Assembly (NCBI RefSeq): GCF_016907275.1 | Contig: NZ_JAFBBP010000001.1 | Span: 3,462,001-3,526,000, forward strand | From: Micromonospora luteifusca | GTDB taxonomy: Bacteria > Actinomycetota > Actinomycetes > Mycobacteriales > Micromonosporaceae | DNA length: 64,000 nt | Direction of reading: 5' to 3' | Shown: positions 7,964 through 15,412 of the stretch, piece after piece | Layout: each line of letters begins with the position of its first letter | Numbering within the stretch: position 1 is the first letter of the stretch | Notes under the pieces: generated by a model | Databases searched by the model: none | What the model was told of the DNA's origin: nothing | Seen by the model: only the letters and a program-made list of their open reading frames with translations | Translations under genes and position numbers: made by a program

Positions 7964-8481
7964 GCCGCTGGCCGACCGGCGAATCCGGGGGCCTCGTTTA
8001 CAAGCTTTGTGACAGCTCGTCCGCCGTCGGCCGCCCGCGTCCGCGACCTCGGGTGACTGTTCGCACCCGGCGCCCGACCGCTGTCCTTGTCCGGGCCAGT
8101 TGCTGTCAGCGCTGCCGCCAACGGGGCTAGGCGGCACGCAAGCTTTCGAGGTCAGCGACCCGGTGTCCAGCTACAACCGGCTGCATCAAGGAGCACAGCG
8201 CTACACCTGCTCCGACCCCCGGCGGACAACCTCGCACGCAGATGAACGAGACCATGAACGAGAGTGCCGAGCACCCCTGACTGCTCGCAGCGACGCGCTA
8301 AGGCGCGTTGCTCCCCTGCATGCTTCCAAGTCGCGCCCTGCATCACGGCGTTCGCGCGCCTCTCCGTGGCAGTACGCGCTTGGACTATTTCCTTACGTGC
8401 CCTTGTGCGCGTAAGACGTGCACGAGTACGGTGTGGACTGCCCGGCGCCCACTGACCGCACTCCAAAAGCGAGGTAAAACA
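7964..8481. other. 518-bp leader without a recognisable gene
   Basis: This lies between the GntR gene and the DndB-like gene. A weak plus-strand open frame (8100-8414) has a low-complexity Arg/Ser-rich translation and no good start. No hairpin stands out. Promoter elements for 8482 are presumably here. Confidence 0.4.
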
Positions 8482-9699
8482 ATGGCCAGTCCACTGACAG
8501 CGACCACGGAGCACACCGATCTCAACGTCGCATCCGCTGCGGCAAACTTCGAAGCGACCGCAGTCGGGGGCCGCGTCTTCCCATGCGTGGTCTTCAAGCA
8601 GGGAAGCCGGACCATGGTATCGACCAGCTTCCCCTACTCCTTCATCGCCCGGAACGTGGTGACGAACTCGGCACTCAAGGGCGAGAGCCCGCGAGAGAGC
8701 CAGAACCGGCCGCTAATGCCCGAGCACGCCAAGTCCATCAAGGAGTACGTGGTCGCCAACGCGTCCGACTACATCCTGCCGCCGGTCACTCTCGCGGTGA
8801 CCGAGCACCCCTCGCTACACGTGGTTGGTGCCCCCGGTGCTGCCATCCGCATGGGCTTCATGGTTGTGGATGACACGGTGCCGTTCACCGTGACCGACGG
8901 GCAACACCGCATCGCAGGCTTGGTCGGCTACCCCTCCGGGCGCTCGACGGCGCCCGGCGCACTGGACGCGGTCCCGGGGTTGAGCAAGGATGGCATGGCG
9001 GTTCTCATCGTGATCGAAACGGACAGGATCCGGATCCAGCAGGACTTCGCTGACGCCGCTCAAACCAAGCAGATCCCGCCGAGCCTGCTGGCGGTCTACA
9101 ACACCCGCGAGCCGGTCAACCGAGTGCTCAGCCAAATCACAACGAAAGCCCGACTCTTTAAGGGTCGGATCGACGAGAGCTCGAAGACCCTGCCCAAGGC
9201 GTCGCAGCACGTCTTCCTACTCAACCAAGTCCGCGGCTTCGTCAAGGAGATGCTGTTCGGAGACTACGCGATGAGCGAGGACTCCCTTACCAAGCAGACC
9301 GCCCAGCGCCTCGCCACCGGCGACAAGCAGGAGGAGTTCATCAACGACACCCTAACGATGCTTGAGGTCCTCACCGAGCACATGGAGCCGTGGTCGACCA
9401 TCGCCAGGATTCAGCCGGGCACTGGCGTAGCCAACCAGATTCCCGACTTCCGGGCTACCTACATCAACATGACCGCGACCGGCCTCAACATCATCGGGCG
9501 GATGGGCTACGAGATCGGCAAGGAACCGTCAGCGGAATTGCGCCGTGACCGCTACGCTGCGCTCGCAACTAAAATCGATTGGCGCCGTGATGCTCCCCTT
9601 TGGAAGGGCACGATCATCTCGGCCGAGAACAAGATTGCTACTCAGCGTGGCCCGGTCAACGCTGCCGCCGCCCGGGTCCGCGAGGCCCTCGGCTTCTGA
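8482..9699 (+). CDS. DndB-like DGQHR-domain protein
   Basis: This 405-aa protein carries the diagnostic DGQHR motif at residues 139-143 inside FTVTDGQHRIAGL, as in DndB/DbpB proteins. DndB regulates or supports DNA phosphorothioation (Dnd) systems. Stand-alone DGQHR proteins also occur on mobile elements. Other family-like features are NRPLMPEHAKSIKEYVV, and a mid-protein LLAVYNTREPVNRVL. A GAGG site lies nine bases before the ATG, and the extended upstream frame reads as non-coding. No dndA, dndC, dndD or dndE is in the window, so it may act with chromosomal Dnd genes or in a different role. A hairpin terminator follows at 9728. Confidence 0.75.
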   Translation: MASPLTATTEHTDLNVASAAANFEATAVGGRVFPCVVFKQGSRTMVSTSFPYSFIARNVVTNSALKGESPRESQNRPLMPEHAKSIKEYVVANASDYILPPVTLAVTEHPSLHVVGAPGAAIRMGFMVVDDTVPFTVTDGQHRIAGLVGYPSGRSTAPGALDAVPGLSKDGMAVLIVIETDRIRIQQDFADAAQTKQIPPSLLAVYNTREPVNRVLSQITTKARLFKGRIDESSKTLPKASQHVFLLNQVRGFVKEMLFGDYAMSEDSLTKQTAQRLATGDKQEEFINDTLTMLEVLTEHMEPWSTIARIQPGTGVANQIPDFRATYINMTATGLNIIGRMGYEIGKEPSAELRRDRYAALATKIDWRRDAPLWKGTIISAENKIATQRGPVNAAAARVREALGF

Positions 9700-9727
9700 T
9701 CCTTACATCCCGATGGGTTATGGATGT

Positions 9728-9762
9728 CAAGCTCCGCCCGCAGTCTCGCTGGGCGGAGCTTG
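9728..9762 (+). terminator. Hairpin terminator after DndB-like gene
   Basis: A perfect 12-bp inverted repeat (CAAGCTCCGCCC and its complement) with an 11-nt loop starts 28 bases after the stop codon. No strong T-run follows, as is common in high-GC actinobacteria. Confidence 0.7.
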
Positions 9763-10349
9763 ATCTCTTCGTCCCGAACGCTGGTACGGCGCAGTGTTTG
9801 GTGTCAGCCACTGCCGTCCTGCACTGTCGAGCAGGACCCCTCTGCTGCTTGGTGTCGTCTGCTGCCGGGCACTGCTGGGCGTCTCGCTGCCTATCGGCTG
9901 CTTCGCCCGCTTCGACGGACCACCGGATTAAGAGGCACAGACCGAGCGGGGAAGGTCGCCGCGCCGCCTCGGCTGTCGTGTCGGCCGACCCATGGCTCTG
10001 GTTAGTTGGGCTCGCCTCGGTTGCTGTCGCCGTTGCTGTTACCGCATTATGAGTCGATCGCAGCCTGCTGATCGTTGCGGCCCTGCTCCTCGTCGACCTG
10101 AGCCTCAGGTTTGCCAGCGGCCGCTGCTGCTCGGCGGCTTGGCAGCTCCGATGGCTGCTCGGCCGAAGTGCAGCCCGCTCCGCAACCGCACTGCGATCCT
10201 CTACGCGAACGGGCTGGCTCCGCTGAGCGATAAGGGCAGCGGAACAGATCCATCGTGGGCAACTTCAGAGAACCATGCTCCATCCCCTACTGACTTGCGG
10301 TGGCAACGGGCCCGGCGCACACGCTCACCTTTAAAGAGGGCGTCATAGG
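9763..10349. other. 587-bp stretch without a clear gene
   Basis: No domain-bearing frame is visible. One candidate for a very short peptide is a GTG frame at 9978-10052 encoding 24 residues that end in WLWLVGLASVAVAVAVTAL. It lacks a convincing ribosome site and is not called as a gene. Confidence 0.4.
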
Positions 10350-11291
10350 TTACTCGTCATCGTCTTCATCATACCAGTCCCCTGGTTCGACAAGCCCTTC
10401 CAAAGCTTCGCGCACTGCAGTGGGATCATCCAGTCGCAGGACGAAGAAACCGAAGTAGTTTTCCGCAGAATGCAGCAGCGTCGAGTCTACAACCTCGCAT
10501 AGATAGGGAAAGGTCGGAGTCTTGCCCCGCACGCCAGAGCTCGGATAGAAGAGTTCGTTCGATATCACGGACAAGAAAGCGGTTACCCACCTGGCGAGGC
10601 GAAAGCAGTGGAGAGCCATCGCCACTGATTTAGGATGCAGGGGTACGTCGAACTGATCGATGTAGGGCTGCAGCAGGATCTCGGCATTCCATCCCCGTTG
10701 CGCCTCTGCCGCATGCGCGACTTTGTAGAGGGCGTGCGGTATGTACGAAGTCAAGGCCAGGTAAGGACCAAGCCAATCGGGCTCTTCGCACCCTCCGGCC
10801 AGGGCTATCCAATCTCTGTACAGCCCTGGCTCGACGTCACTACCGGAAAGGCTGTCGAGGTACTCGTACCGCCCTCCACCCTTCGCATATTTTTCAAGCA
10901 GCGGAACGAGCGTGGCCGGCACGTCTGGACGGCCAGCCTGGACATATTTCCCAGCTAGCCCTGGCCCGTCTGGGATGCTTGAGATATCCAGATCCTCGAC
11001 CGCATCGAGCAATCGCGTCACAGCATGGCTGTATTTCGAAACTTTCGGATACTCGCCATGAAGCCTAAAGTGGTTGGCCGACACGGTCAGCTTAGCCAAC
11101 CTTTCCAGACCGGTAGTGAAGCCAAGAAGCCCATTGTGGAGCTTATACCGCAGTTCGAGTCCACCGTCGGAAAAGAGGAGTTGCTCAGGGTCCGTCACAT
11201 AGGCAAGCGTCCGAATGCCGTCCACCGTCTGATGGAGGGAGAACTGAGTCTCTGAAATAATGCTATGCCACTTTACTGCTAGGTTACTCAC
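10350..11291 (-). CDS. Uncharacterised cargo protein of the integrative element
   Basis: This 313-aa, mainly helical protein has a core GLLGFTTGLERLAKL, then HGEYPKVSKYSHAV and a downstream GGGRYEYLDSLSG. The G-x-ERL-x-KL ... S/GH-x-V ... RYxxLDxL order recalls a widespread uncharacterised bacterial family. The helix pattern could be HEPN-like, but no R-x4-6-H motif is evident. The C-terminus is very acidic (YDEDDDE). Base composition is lower in GC than core genes, indicating transferred cargo. It stands alone on the minus strand beside the DndB-like gene and upstream-facing to the HEPN-motif gene. No function can be assigned. Confidence 0.65.
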   Translation of the reverse strand: MSNLAVKWHSIISETQFSLHQTVDGIRTLAYVTDPEQLLFSDGGLELRYKLHNGLLGFTTGLERLAKLTVSANHFRLHGEYPKVSKYSHAVTRLLDAVEDLDISSIPDGPGLAGKYVQAGRPDVPATLVPLLEKYAKGGGRYEYLDSLSGSDVEPGLYRDWIALAGGCEEPDWLGPYLALTSYIPHALYKVAHAAEAQRGWNAEILLQPYIDQFDVPLHPKSVAMALHCFRLARWVTAFLSVISNELFYPSSGVRGKTPTFPYLCEVVDSTLLHSAENYFGFFVLRLDDPTAVREALEGLVEPGDWYDEDDDE

Positions 11292-11510
11292 CGTCTACCA
11301 CTCTCAATCAAGGCAGCTCTCACGTTGAGGATCTTCGACGCAGACCACGTTGGACTGTGGAAGGCTCATCGGCTACCGCTGCTTTGTGGGCTATCCAGCC
11401 GGCAGGAGCATCCGAGGGCCAACGCGGCCAACATTCATCCGTCCATGATGGCGGGAAACTCGAAGCCGGTCGACGGCTGTCCGCCTGACGGTACGTGCCT
11501 CAGGCTGGCC

Positions 11511-11690
11511 GCAGCCCTCGCCCTCAGCTGAATCTCCCCCGCCGAGGTCGCCGTCCTGCTCGGCTTCAGCATCTCCAAGGTCAAGATGAAGATCGCCACC
11601 GGCGAGCTGCGCTCCATCAAGGACGGCAAGTACCGCCGCGTCCTCCCCGATGGGTCGACGACTACATCCACGAACAGGTCGAACGCGTGG
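11511..11690 (+). pseudogene. Second, broken excisionase (xis) copy
   Basis: The reading SPAEVAVLLGFSISKVK ... KDGKYRRVLPD nearly duplicates the intact excisionase at 13746. Two lesions are visible by direct comparison: the Trp codon before Y/I-S-P is TGA at 11529-11531, and one A is missing at about 11650 (CCCGA-TGGG against CCCGAATGGG), shifting the frame before WVDDYI. The nucleotide match runs to about 11690. It is a decayed relic of another element of the same family. Confidence 0.8.
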
Positions 11691-11801
11691 GCGGGGCCTG
11701 CGTTCCGGGATGGGGAGCGGCCGTGTGGTACGCTCTCTTCAGGTGCGCGGGATGTAGGTCCCGATGGTTCGCGACCAGGCGTTGCCACGGAAAAGGGAGA
11801 T

Positions 11802-11847
11802 CCAGGTTCGAGTCCTGGCGGCCTAGCCGTAGCTTAATTGGTAAAGC
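11802..11847 (+). other. tRNA-like scraps (T-arm plus D-arm)
   Basis: A perfect T-arm (CCAGG TTCGAGT CCTGG, 11802-11818) followed by CGGCC resembles the 3' end of the tRNA-Lys of this window in the opposite orientation. It is followed at 11832-11847 by a perfect D-arm (GCTT AATTGGTA AAGC). No foldable anticodon arm joins them into a complete tRNA. They look like att-derived tRNA pieces left by earlier integrations. Confidence 0.45.
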
Positions 11848-11865
11848 CCCTTCTTTTAATTCCCG

Positions 11866-12699
11866 TCACGCTCTAGCGATGGCGTCTTGGAGTTCTTGCT
11901 CCGTCAACTGCAGCGCCCGGTAGTAGAAGCGCGCAATCCCTTTAACCTTCCGAAGGCGATCGTTAGCCTGACTGTTTCCGCCGTCAGCCTGGAATTCTCT
12001 GAGAACGTAGTCTGCCCACGTCTGTCGGCTAATCTTGCCGACAAGGGCCGAATTGCATTCCTCGGCTATTCTCTTGGTAACTGCTAGGCTGGCGATCAGG
12101 TCACCCTGTTTAAATGACACCTTTCGGCCGACCGTGACTGACCCCATGAGCGGATGACCGGTAAGGGTCTCCCAGCCTTGGATCGTAGGCGCATCGAGAG
12201 ATGCAATATGACCAACTAGCGCTTGGTTTGCAGTGCCCGCAGCGTGGATGAGGCAATTTCGCATGAACCGAAGCAGGTGGAACTGTTTTACTGACGCTGC
12301 TGGAAGGGTGTGGCCTGTAACGCTCTCGAACGTTGAATGCATGTTGTGAGACTTGGCGTCGTCGGCGCGACGCATGGTCATGTGGCCGTCGCGAGCAAGC
12401 ATCTTCAACGTCGTCATTAGCAGATCTTCATGAATGGCTAGTATGTAAGGTACCGCCATTGCGCAGAGGTGCTCCTCGGCCTCGCCGAGGAATTGCTGGG
12501 CTCGGTCCGTGCGGAGGTTGAACCTTTTGATGTGAGGTACGGCTGGAAAAATTTGAGAGAGCTGCATTTCCGAGCCGTGAGTTAGATGTAGAACGTGATT
12601 CGCGAGTTGGGAGCCGGCGAGCAATGCCATGATGGCGTTGTTCGCCTCTTGCCGATTCTGAGCATAATCGCGATACTCTCTAAATTGCACCAACGTCAC
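11866..12699 (-). CDS. HEPN-motif protein, element cargo
   Basis: This 277-aa all-helical protein has R147-N-C-L-I-H152 in FMRNCLIHAAG, matching the R-x4-6-H signature of HEPN domains. HEPN domains often act as RNases in toxin-antitoxin and phage-defence systems. The surrounding helices (residues 60-100 and 130-200) fit a HEPN core. No antitoxin (MNT nucleotidyltransferase) is adjacent. The motif may be structural only. Codon use includes many A/T-ending codons, unlike the chromosome, so it is recently acquired. It is transcribed away from the structured region at 12812-12991. Confidence 0.6.
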   Translation of the reverse strand: MTLVQFREYRDYAQNRQEANNAIMALLAGSQLANHVLHLTHGSEMQLSQIFPAVPHIKRFNLRTDRAQQFLGEAEEHLCAMAVPYILAIHEDLLMTTLKMLARDGHMTMRRADDAKSHNMHSTFESVTGHTLPAASVKQFHLLRFMRNCLIHAAGTANQALVGHIASLDAPTIQGWETLTGHPLMGSVTVGRKVSFKQGDLIASLAVTKRIAEECNSALVGKISRQTWADYVLREFQADGGNSQANDRLRKVKGIARFYYRALQLTEQELQDAIARA

Positions 12700-12723
12700 G
12701 AGTGGTTCCCTTCCCTGCCTTTC

Positions 12724-12750
12724 AGTGGCAACAGTGGCAACAGTGGCAAC
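12724..12750. repeat. Three tandem 9-bp iterons
   Basis: AGTGGCAAC occurs three times head to tail immediately upstream of the HEPN-motif gene start (12699). It could be a regulator site for that gene or part of an element origin. Confidence 0.6.
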
Positions 12751-12811
12751 ACCCTACGGGAACAATCCACTGAGGAGCTACGGCGGCCGGTTGTCAGCTG
12801 ACCGACTAGGC

Positions 12812-12991
12812 CGTGGTGGGGATGCGGCGCGTGTACCCCGGGCAGGCCCCTGGCCTGCCGGCAACGCCGGCCCGAGGGGTCGCAGAGGCTCCGGGGTAAA
12901 GGGCGGCCCGTAGGGCCGTCGCGCAGCGACGCGAAGCGCCCTTGACCTTGGAGGGGCGAACCCGCACACTCCGCGCCGCATCCCCACCACG
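12812..12991. repeat. Structured non-coding segment framed by a 20-bp perfect inverted repeat
   Basis: CGTGGTGGGGATGCGGCGCG at 12812-12831 is the exact complement of 12972-12991. Inside are further stems: GGCAGGCC-cct-GGCCTGCC, GCCGGC-aac-GCCGGC and CGTCGC-gca-GCGACG. No credible protein is encoded. A replication or transfer origin, or a structured RNA of the element, would all fit. Confidence 0.6.
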
Positions 12992-13745
12992 ACCGGCCGT
13001 GACTCGCCCAACGACGCGGCGGTGCGACGGCCGCCGCGCCCCGGCTGGCTGCCGGCCCACCAGCTGGTTACCCACGCCCTGTCGTCGCGCGGCAGCCCTC
13101 CGGGCTTCCCGCTGTCCGCGCCAGTCGCCGGGCGTCAGGCGTGACGGCCGCAGAGCGACAGCGGCAGGGGCCGGCGCGCGCCCAGGCGGCGGCGCGTACG
13201 GCCCGTCAAGGGCCGCCTTGACAGACGTACAGAAAGTCCTCCCACACCGGCCGTCCCGCCTCGGCGAGGGATCACGGCGGGTTGACGTGTCGGTACTCGG
13301 TGCTACTCTGGCGCTCGTCGAGCACGCCAGCGCGGCCTTCCTGCCGGATCGCTGGACTCGACGTCGGAGATGCTGAGCGGCCTTCCTGTCGCTGATGCGG
13401 GCCACGTCCCACCGGCTCTCGATCGCACCGGCCGCTATGCCGGTCCCCTGAATCCGCTTACCAGCCCAGCACGGTCTTGCCTGCCGTCCACGATGGCCCG
13501 GATTCGCACTGCTCCACGGGTGGGGGCAGCCTGCGGCAACCCGCCGGATGCCGATATCCCAGGCTCCCCACCCGTGCCGGCCCCAATTGCCAAGTCCACG
13601 AGCGTGAAAGGACATGATCCATCGGCGGGAAGTGGCACGACCACGACGCCCTGCTCGTCAACACCGCCGCGAGACAGCGACGGGAGAGCAGCCGTGTCGG
13701 CCGGGAAGAACTTGCCCACGAGGCCTGGCTTTTCGGAGCCGCCGC
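12992..13745. other. 754-bp GC-rich stretch before xis without a recognised gene
   Basis: All six frames are open for long distances because of GC richness, but the translations are Arg/Pro/Ala-rich and low in complexity. In related elements this slot often carries the replication gene; I cannot recognise a RepSA fragment here. A minus-strand frame at 13435-13719 (MGKFFPADTAALPS ...) is the least implausible but unsupported. Confidence 0.4.
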
Positions 13746-13943
13746 ATGAACCAGGACCTCCGCCCCCGCTGGTACTCGCCGGCAGAAGTCGCCGTGCTGC
13801 TCGGCTTCGGGATCTCCAAGGTCAAGATGAAGATCGCCACCGGCGAGCTGCGCTCCATCAAGGACGGCAAGTACCGCCGCATCCTCCCCGAATGGGTCGA
13901 CGACTACATCCGCGAGCAGGTCGAGCGTCAGGAGGCCGCCTGA
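13746..13943 (+). CDS. xis: Excisionase (MerR/AlpA-like HTH)
   Basis: This 65-aa protein has a short winged-HTH: YSPAEVAVLLGFGISKVKMK, then GELRSIKDGKYRRILPEWVDDYI. This is the usual excisionase/AlpA-like helix-turn-helix of actinomycete integrative elements, which bends att DNA to direct the integrase to excision. Its stop overlaps the integrase start (TGATG), so the pair is translationally coupled. A decayed near-copy lies at 11511-11690. The ATG is preferred because upstream residues of the long open frame are Arg-rich and not family-like. Confidence 0.85.
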   Translation: MNQDLRPRWYSPAEVAVLLGFGISKVKMKIATGELRSIKDGKYRRILPEWVDDYIREQVERQEAA

Positions 13944-15163
13944 TGCCCGGACGTGCTCGCGCCAACGGCGAAGGGTCGATCTTCCCGTACCGGAATGGCT
14001 TTGCCGCGTACGTCTGGGTCGAGAAGCCCGACGGGAAGCGGGGCCGGAAGTGGGTCTATGGCAAGACCCGCGAGGAGGTCCACGACAAGTGGATCAAGCT
14101 GCACGGGCAGGCAAAGGCCGGCCCAGTGGCGACGCGCTCCCCGACGGTAGGGGAATACTCCGGCTACTGGCTGCGCGAGATCGTCAAGCCGAACCTCGCC
14201 CCGGGCAGCTACGTCACCTACGAGGTGGTAGTCCGGCTCTACCTCGTGCCAGGGCTGGGCCGGAAGCGGCTCGACAAGCTCCGGGTCAGCGACGTGCAGA
14301 CCTGGATCAACGAGGTGGGGCGGACCTGCCAGTGCTGCGCCCAGGGCAAGGACGAGCGGCGCAAGCCCGCCCAGCGCCGCTGCTGTGCCCTCGGCCGCTG
14401 CTGCCGGGATCTGCCTTCGGCAACCAGCGTCACCCATCTGCGGACCGTGCTCAGGACGCTGCTGTCCCATGCGATTACCGAAGGGCTGATTTCCCGGAAC
14501 GTCGCGTCCCTGGTGAAGCTGCCGCTGGTACGGAAGCGCAAGCGGAAGGCGTGGACGAGCGACGAGGCGCGGCGCTTCCTGGAGTCGGCCCGCGCCGACG
14601 ACGACCCGCTCTACGCCGCGTACGTCCTGGTCCTGGTGCTCGGTCTGCGCAAGGGCGAGATGCTGGGGCTCACCTGGGCCGACATCGACCTCGACGCGGG
14701 GGAGCTGACCATCGACCGGCAGCTCCAGCGGGTCGGTGCCGAACTGCTGCACCGGGAGACGAAGACCGCCGCATCGGACGCCAGCCTGCCGCTGCCGGAC
14801 ATCTGCACCGTGGCCCTCAGCCGTCGCCGTGTCGCGCAGACTGCCGCTCGGGACGCCGCCGGCCCCGCCTGGCAGCCGTCGGACCTCATTTTCACCACCC
14901 GCTACGGCCGGCCGGTCGAGCCACGCAACTTCAACCGCTTCTGGGACCGCCGCTGCGGCGCGGCCGGGGTCCGGCGGATCACCGTGCGGGACGCCCGGCG
15001 TACCTGCGCCTCGCTCCTGGCCGACCTGGACGTCCACCCTCGGGTGGCGATGCAGACCCTCCGGCACGCTCAGTTCGCCATCACCATGGAGATCTACACG
15101 GTCGTCTCCTCGGCGGCGACCCGCGACGCGCTCAAGCGACTCGGCAGCGCACTGGACCGGTAA
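13943..15163 (+). CDS. int: Tyrosine site-specific integrase
   Basis: This 406-aa tyrosine recombinase has an N-terminal AP2-like arm-binding part (GSIFPYRNGFAAYVWV), a core-binding domain at about 65-200 and a catalytic domain with R236 (GLRKGE), K274 (ETKT), R352, H375 (LRHAQ) and nucleophile Y385 (MEIYT). The usual H of the H-x-x-R box is R349 (VRDARRT), a variant I associate with this integrase group. A Cys-rich insertion (C129, C131, C132, C147, C148, C153, C154) sits in the core-binding domain. It ends 64 bp from the attR repeat and catalyses integration into tRNA-Lys. Confidence 0.93.
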   Translation: MPGRARANGEGSIFPYRNGFAAYVWVEKPDGKRGRKWVYGKTREEVHDKWIKLHGQAKAGPVATRSPTVGEYSGYWLREIVKPNLAPGSYVTYEVVVRLYLVPGLGRKRLDKLRVSDVQTWINEVGRTCQCCAQGKDERRKPAQRRCCALGRCCRDLPSATSVTHLRTVLRTLLSHAITEGLISRNVASLVKLPLVRKRKRKAWTSDEARRFLESARADDDPLYAAYVLVLVLGLRKGEMLGLTWADIDLDAGELTIDRQLQRVGAELLHRETKTAASDASLPLPDICTVALSRRRVAQTAARDAAGPAWQPSDLIFTTRYGRPVEPRNFNRFWDRRCGAAGVRRITVRDARRTCASLLADLDVHPRVAMQTLRHAQFAITMEIYTVVSSAATRDALKRLGSALDR

Positions 15164-15171
15164 CGCGCTAC

Positions 15172-15192
15172 TGCTGTACTTCGCTGCTGTAC
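15172..15192. repeat. Right copy of 21-bp element-end direct repeat
   Basis: This is identical to 6822-6842. It lies just after the int stop codon and 34 bp before the right att repeat. It is a probable arm-type integrase site. Confidence 0.6.
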
Positions 15193-15226
15193 CGGCCCGA
15201 ATTACGGCAACAGCGGCCCCGCAAAG

Positions 15227-15284
15227 GGCCGCTGACCTGCGGAAGAGTGGGCCGCCAGGGACTCGAACCCTGAACCTATGGATT
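15227..15284. repeat. Right attachment site inside tRNA-Lys
   Basis: This is the direct-repeat partner of 6681-6738 (57 of 58 positions). It covers the tRNA-Lys 3' half and 21 bp beyond, so integration restores a complete tRNA gene. Confidence 0.85.
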
Positions 15285-15319
15285 AAAAGTCCACAGCTCT
15301 GCCATTGAGCTAGCGGCCC
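15248..15319 (-). tRNA. tRNA-Lys (UUU anticodon)
   Basis: The sequence folds as a complete 72-nt cloverleaf: acceptor GGGCCGC/GCGGCCC, D-stem GCTC/GAGC, anticodon loop CTTTTAA (anticodon UUU), T-arm CAGGG TTCGAGT CCCTG and discriminator A. CCA is not encoded. Its 3' half serves as the integration site of the neighbouring element. Confidence 0.95.
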
Positions 15320-15412
15320 GCGCGCTCAGGTTACCCGACCACCCGCGCCCGGGTTGATGTCCGCCCCGGTCCAGACGAGCGATGCTGATCTACGCCGGTG
15401 GCGGGCCAGTCG

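Larger units (their letters stand above)
6681..15284. mobile_element. Integrative element (AICE-like) inserted in tRNA-Lys(UUU)
   Basis: The element is bounded by a 58-bp direct repeat (one mismatch) containing the 3' half of tRNA-Lys, with xis-int next to the intact tRNA. Inside are a small divergent GntR regulator, a three-gene overlapping operon, a DndB-like protein, two uncharacterised cargo genes and a structured non-coding region. The layout fits actinomycete integrative elements of the pSAM2 type. No RepSA/Prim-Pol, FtsK-like Tra or Spd gene was recognised, so it may be a reduced element that is mobile only with help. The cargo at 10.3-12.7 kb is visibly less GC-rich than the chromosome. 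Confidence 0.8.

Noticed and set aside
11727..11825. Possible complete tRNA around the TTCGAGT T-arm
   Set aside because: No anticodon arm can be folded and the acceptor pairing is imperfect at any spacing, so it is called a fragment.
12806..13615. Minus-strand open frame over the structured segment
   Set aside because: Its translation is low-complexity Arg/Gly/Ala-rich and it covers perfect inverted repeats, so it is not credible as a protein.
13370..13942. Long N-terminal extension in frame with the integrase
   Set aside because: It overlaps xis in another frame and lacks the arm-binding domain. The TGATG coupling identifies the true start at 13943.
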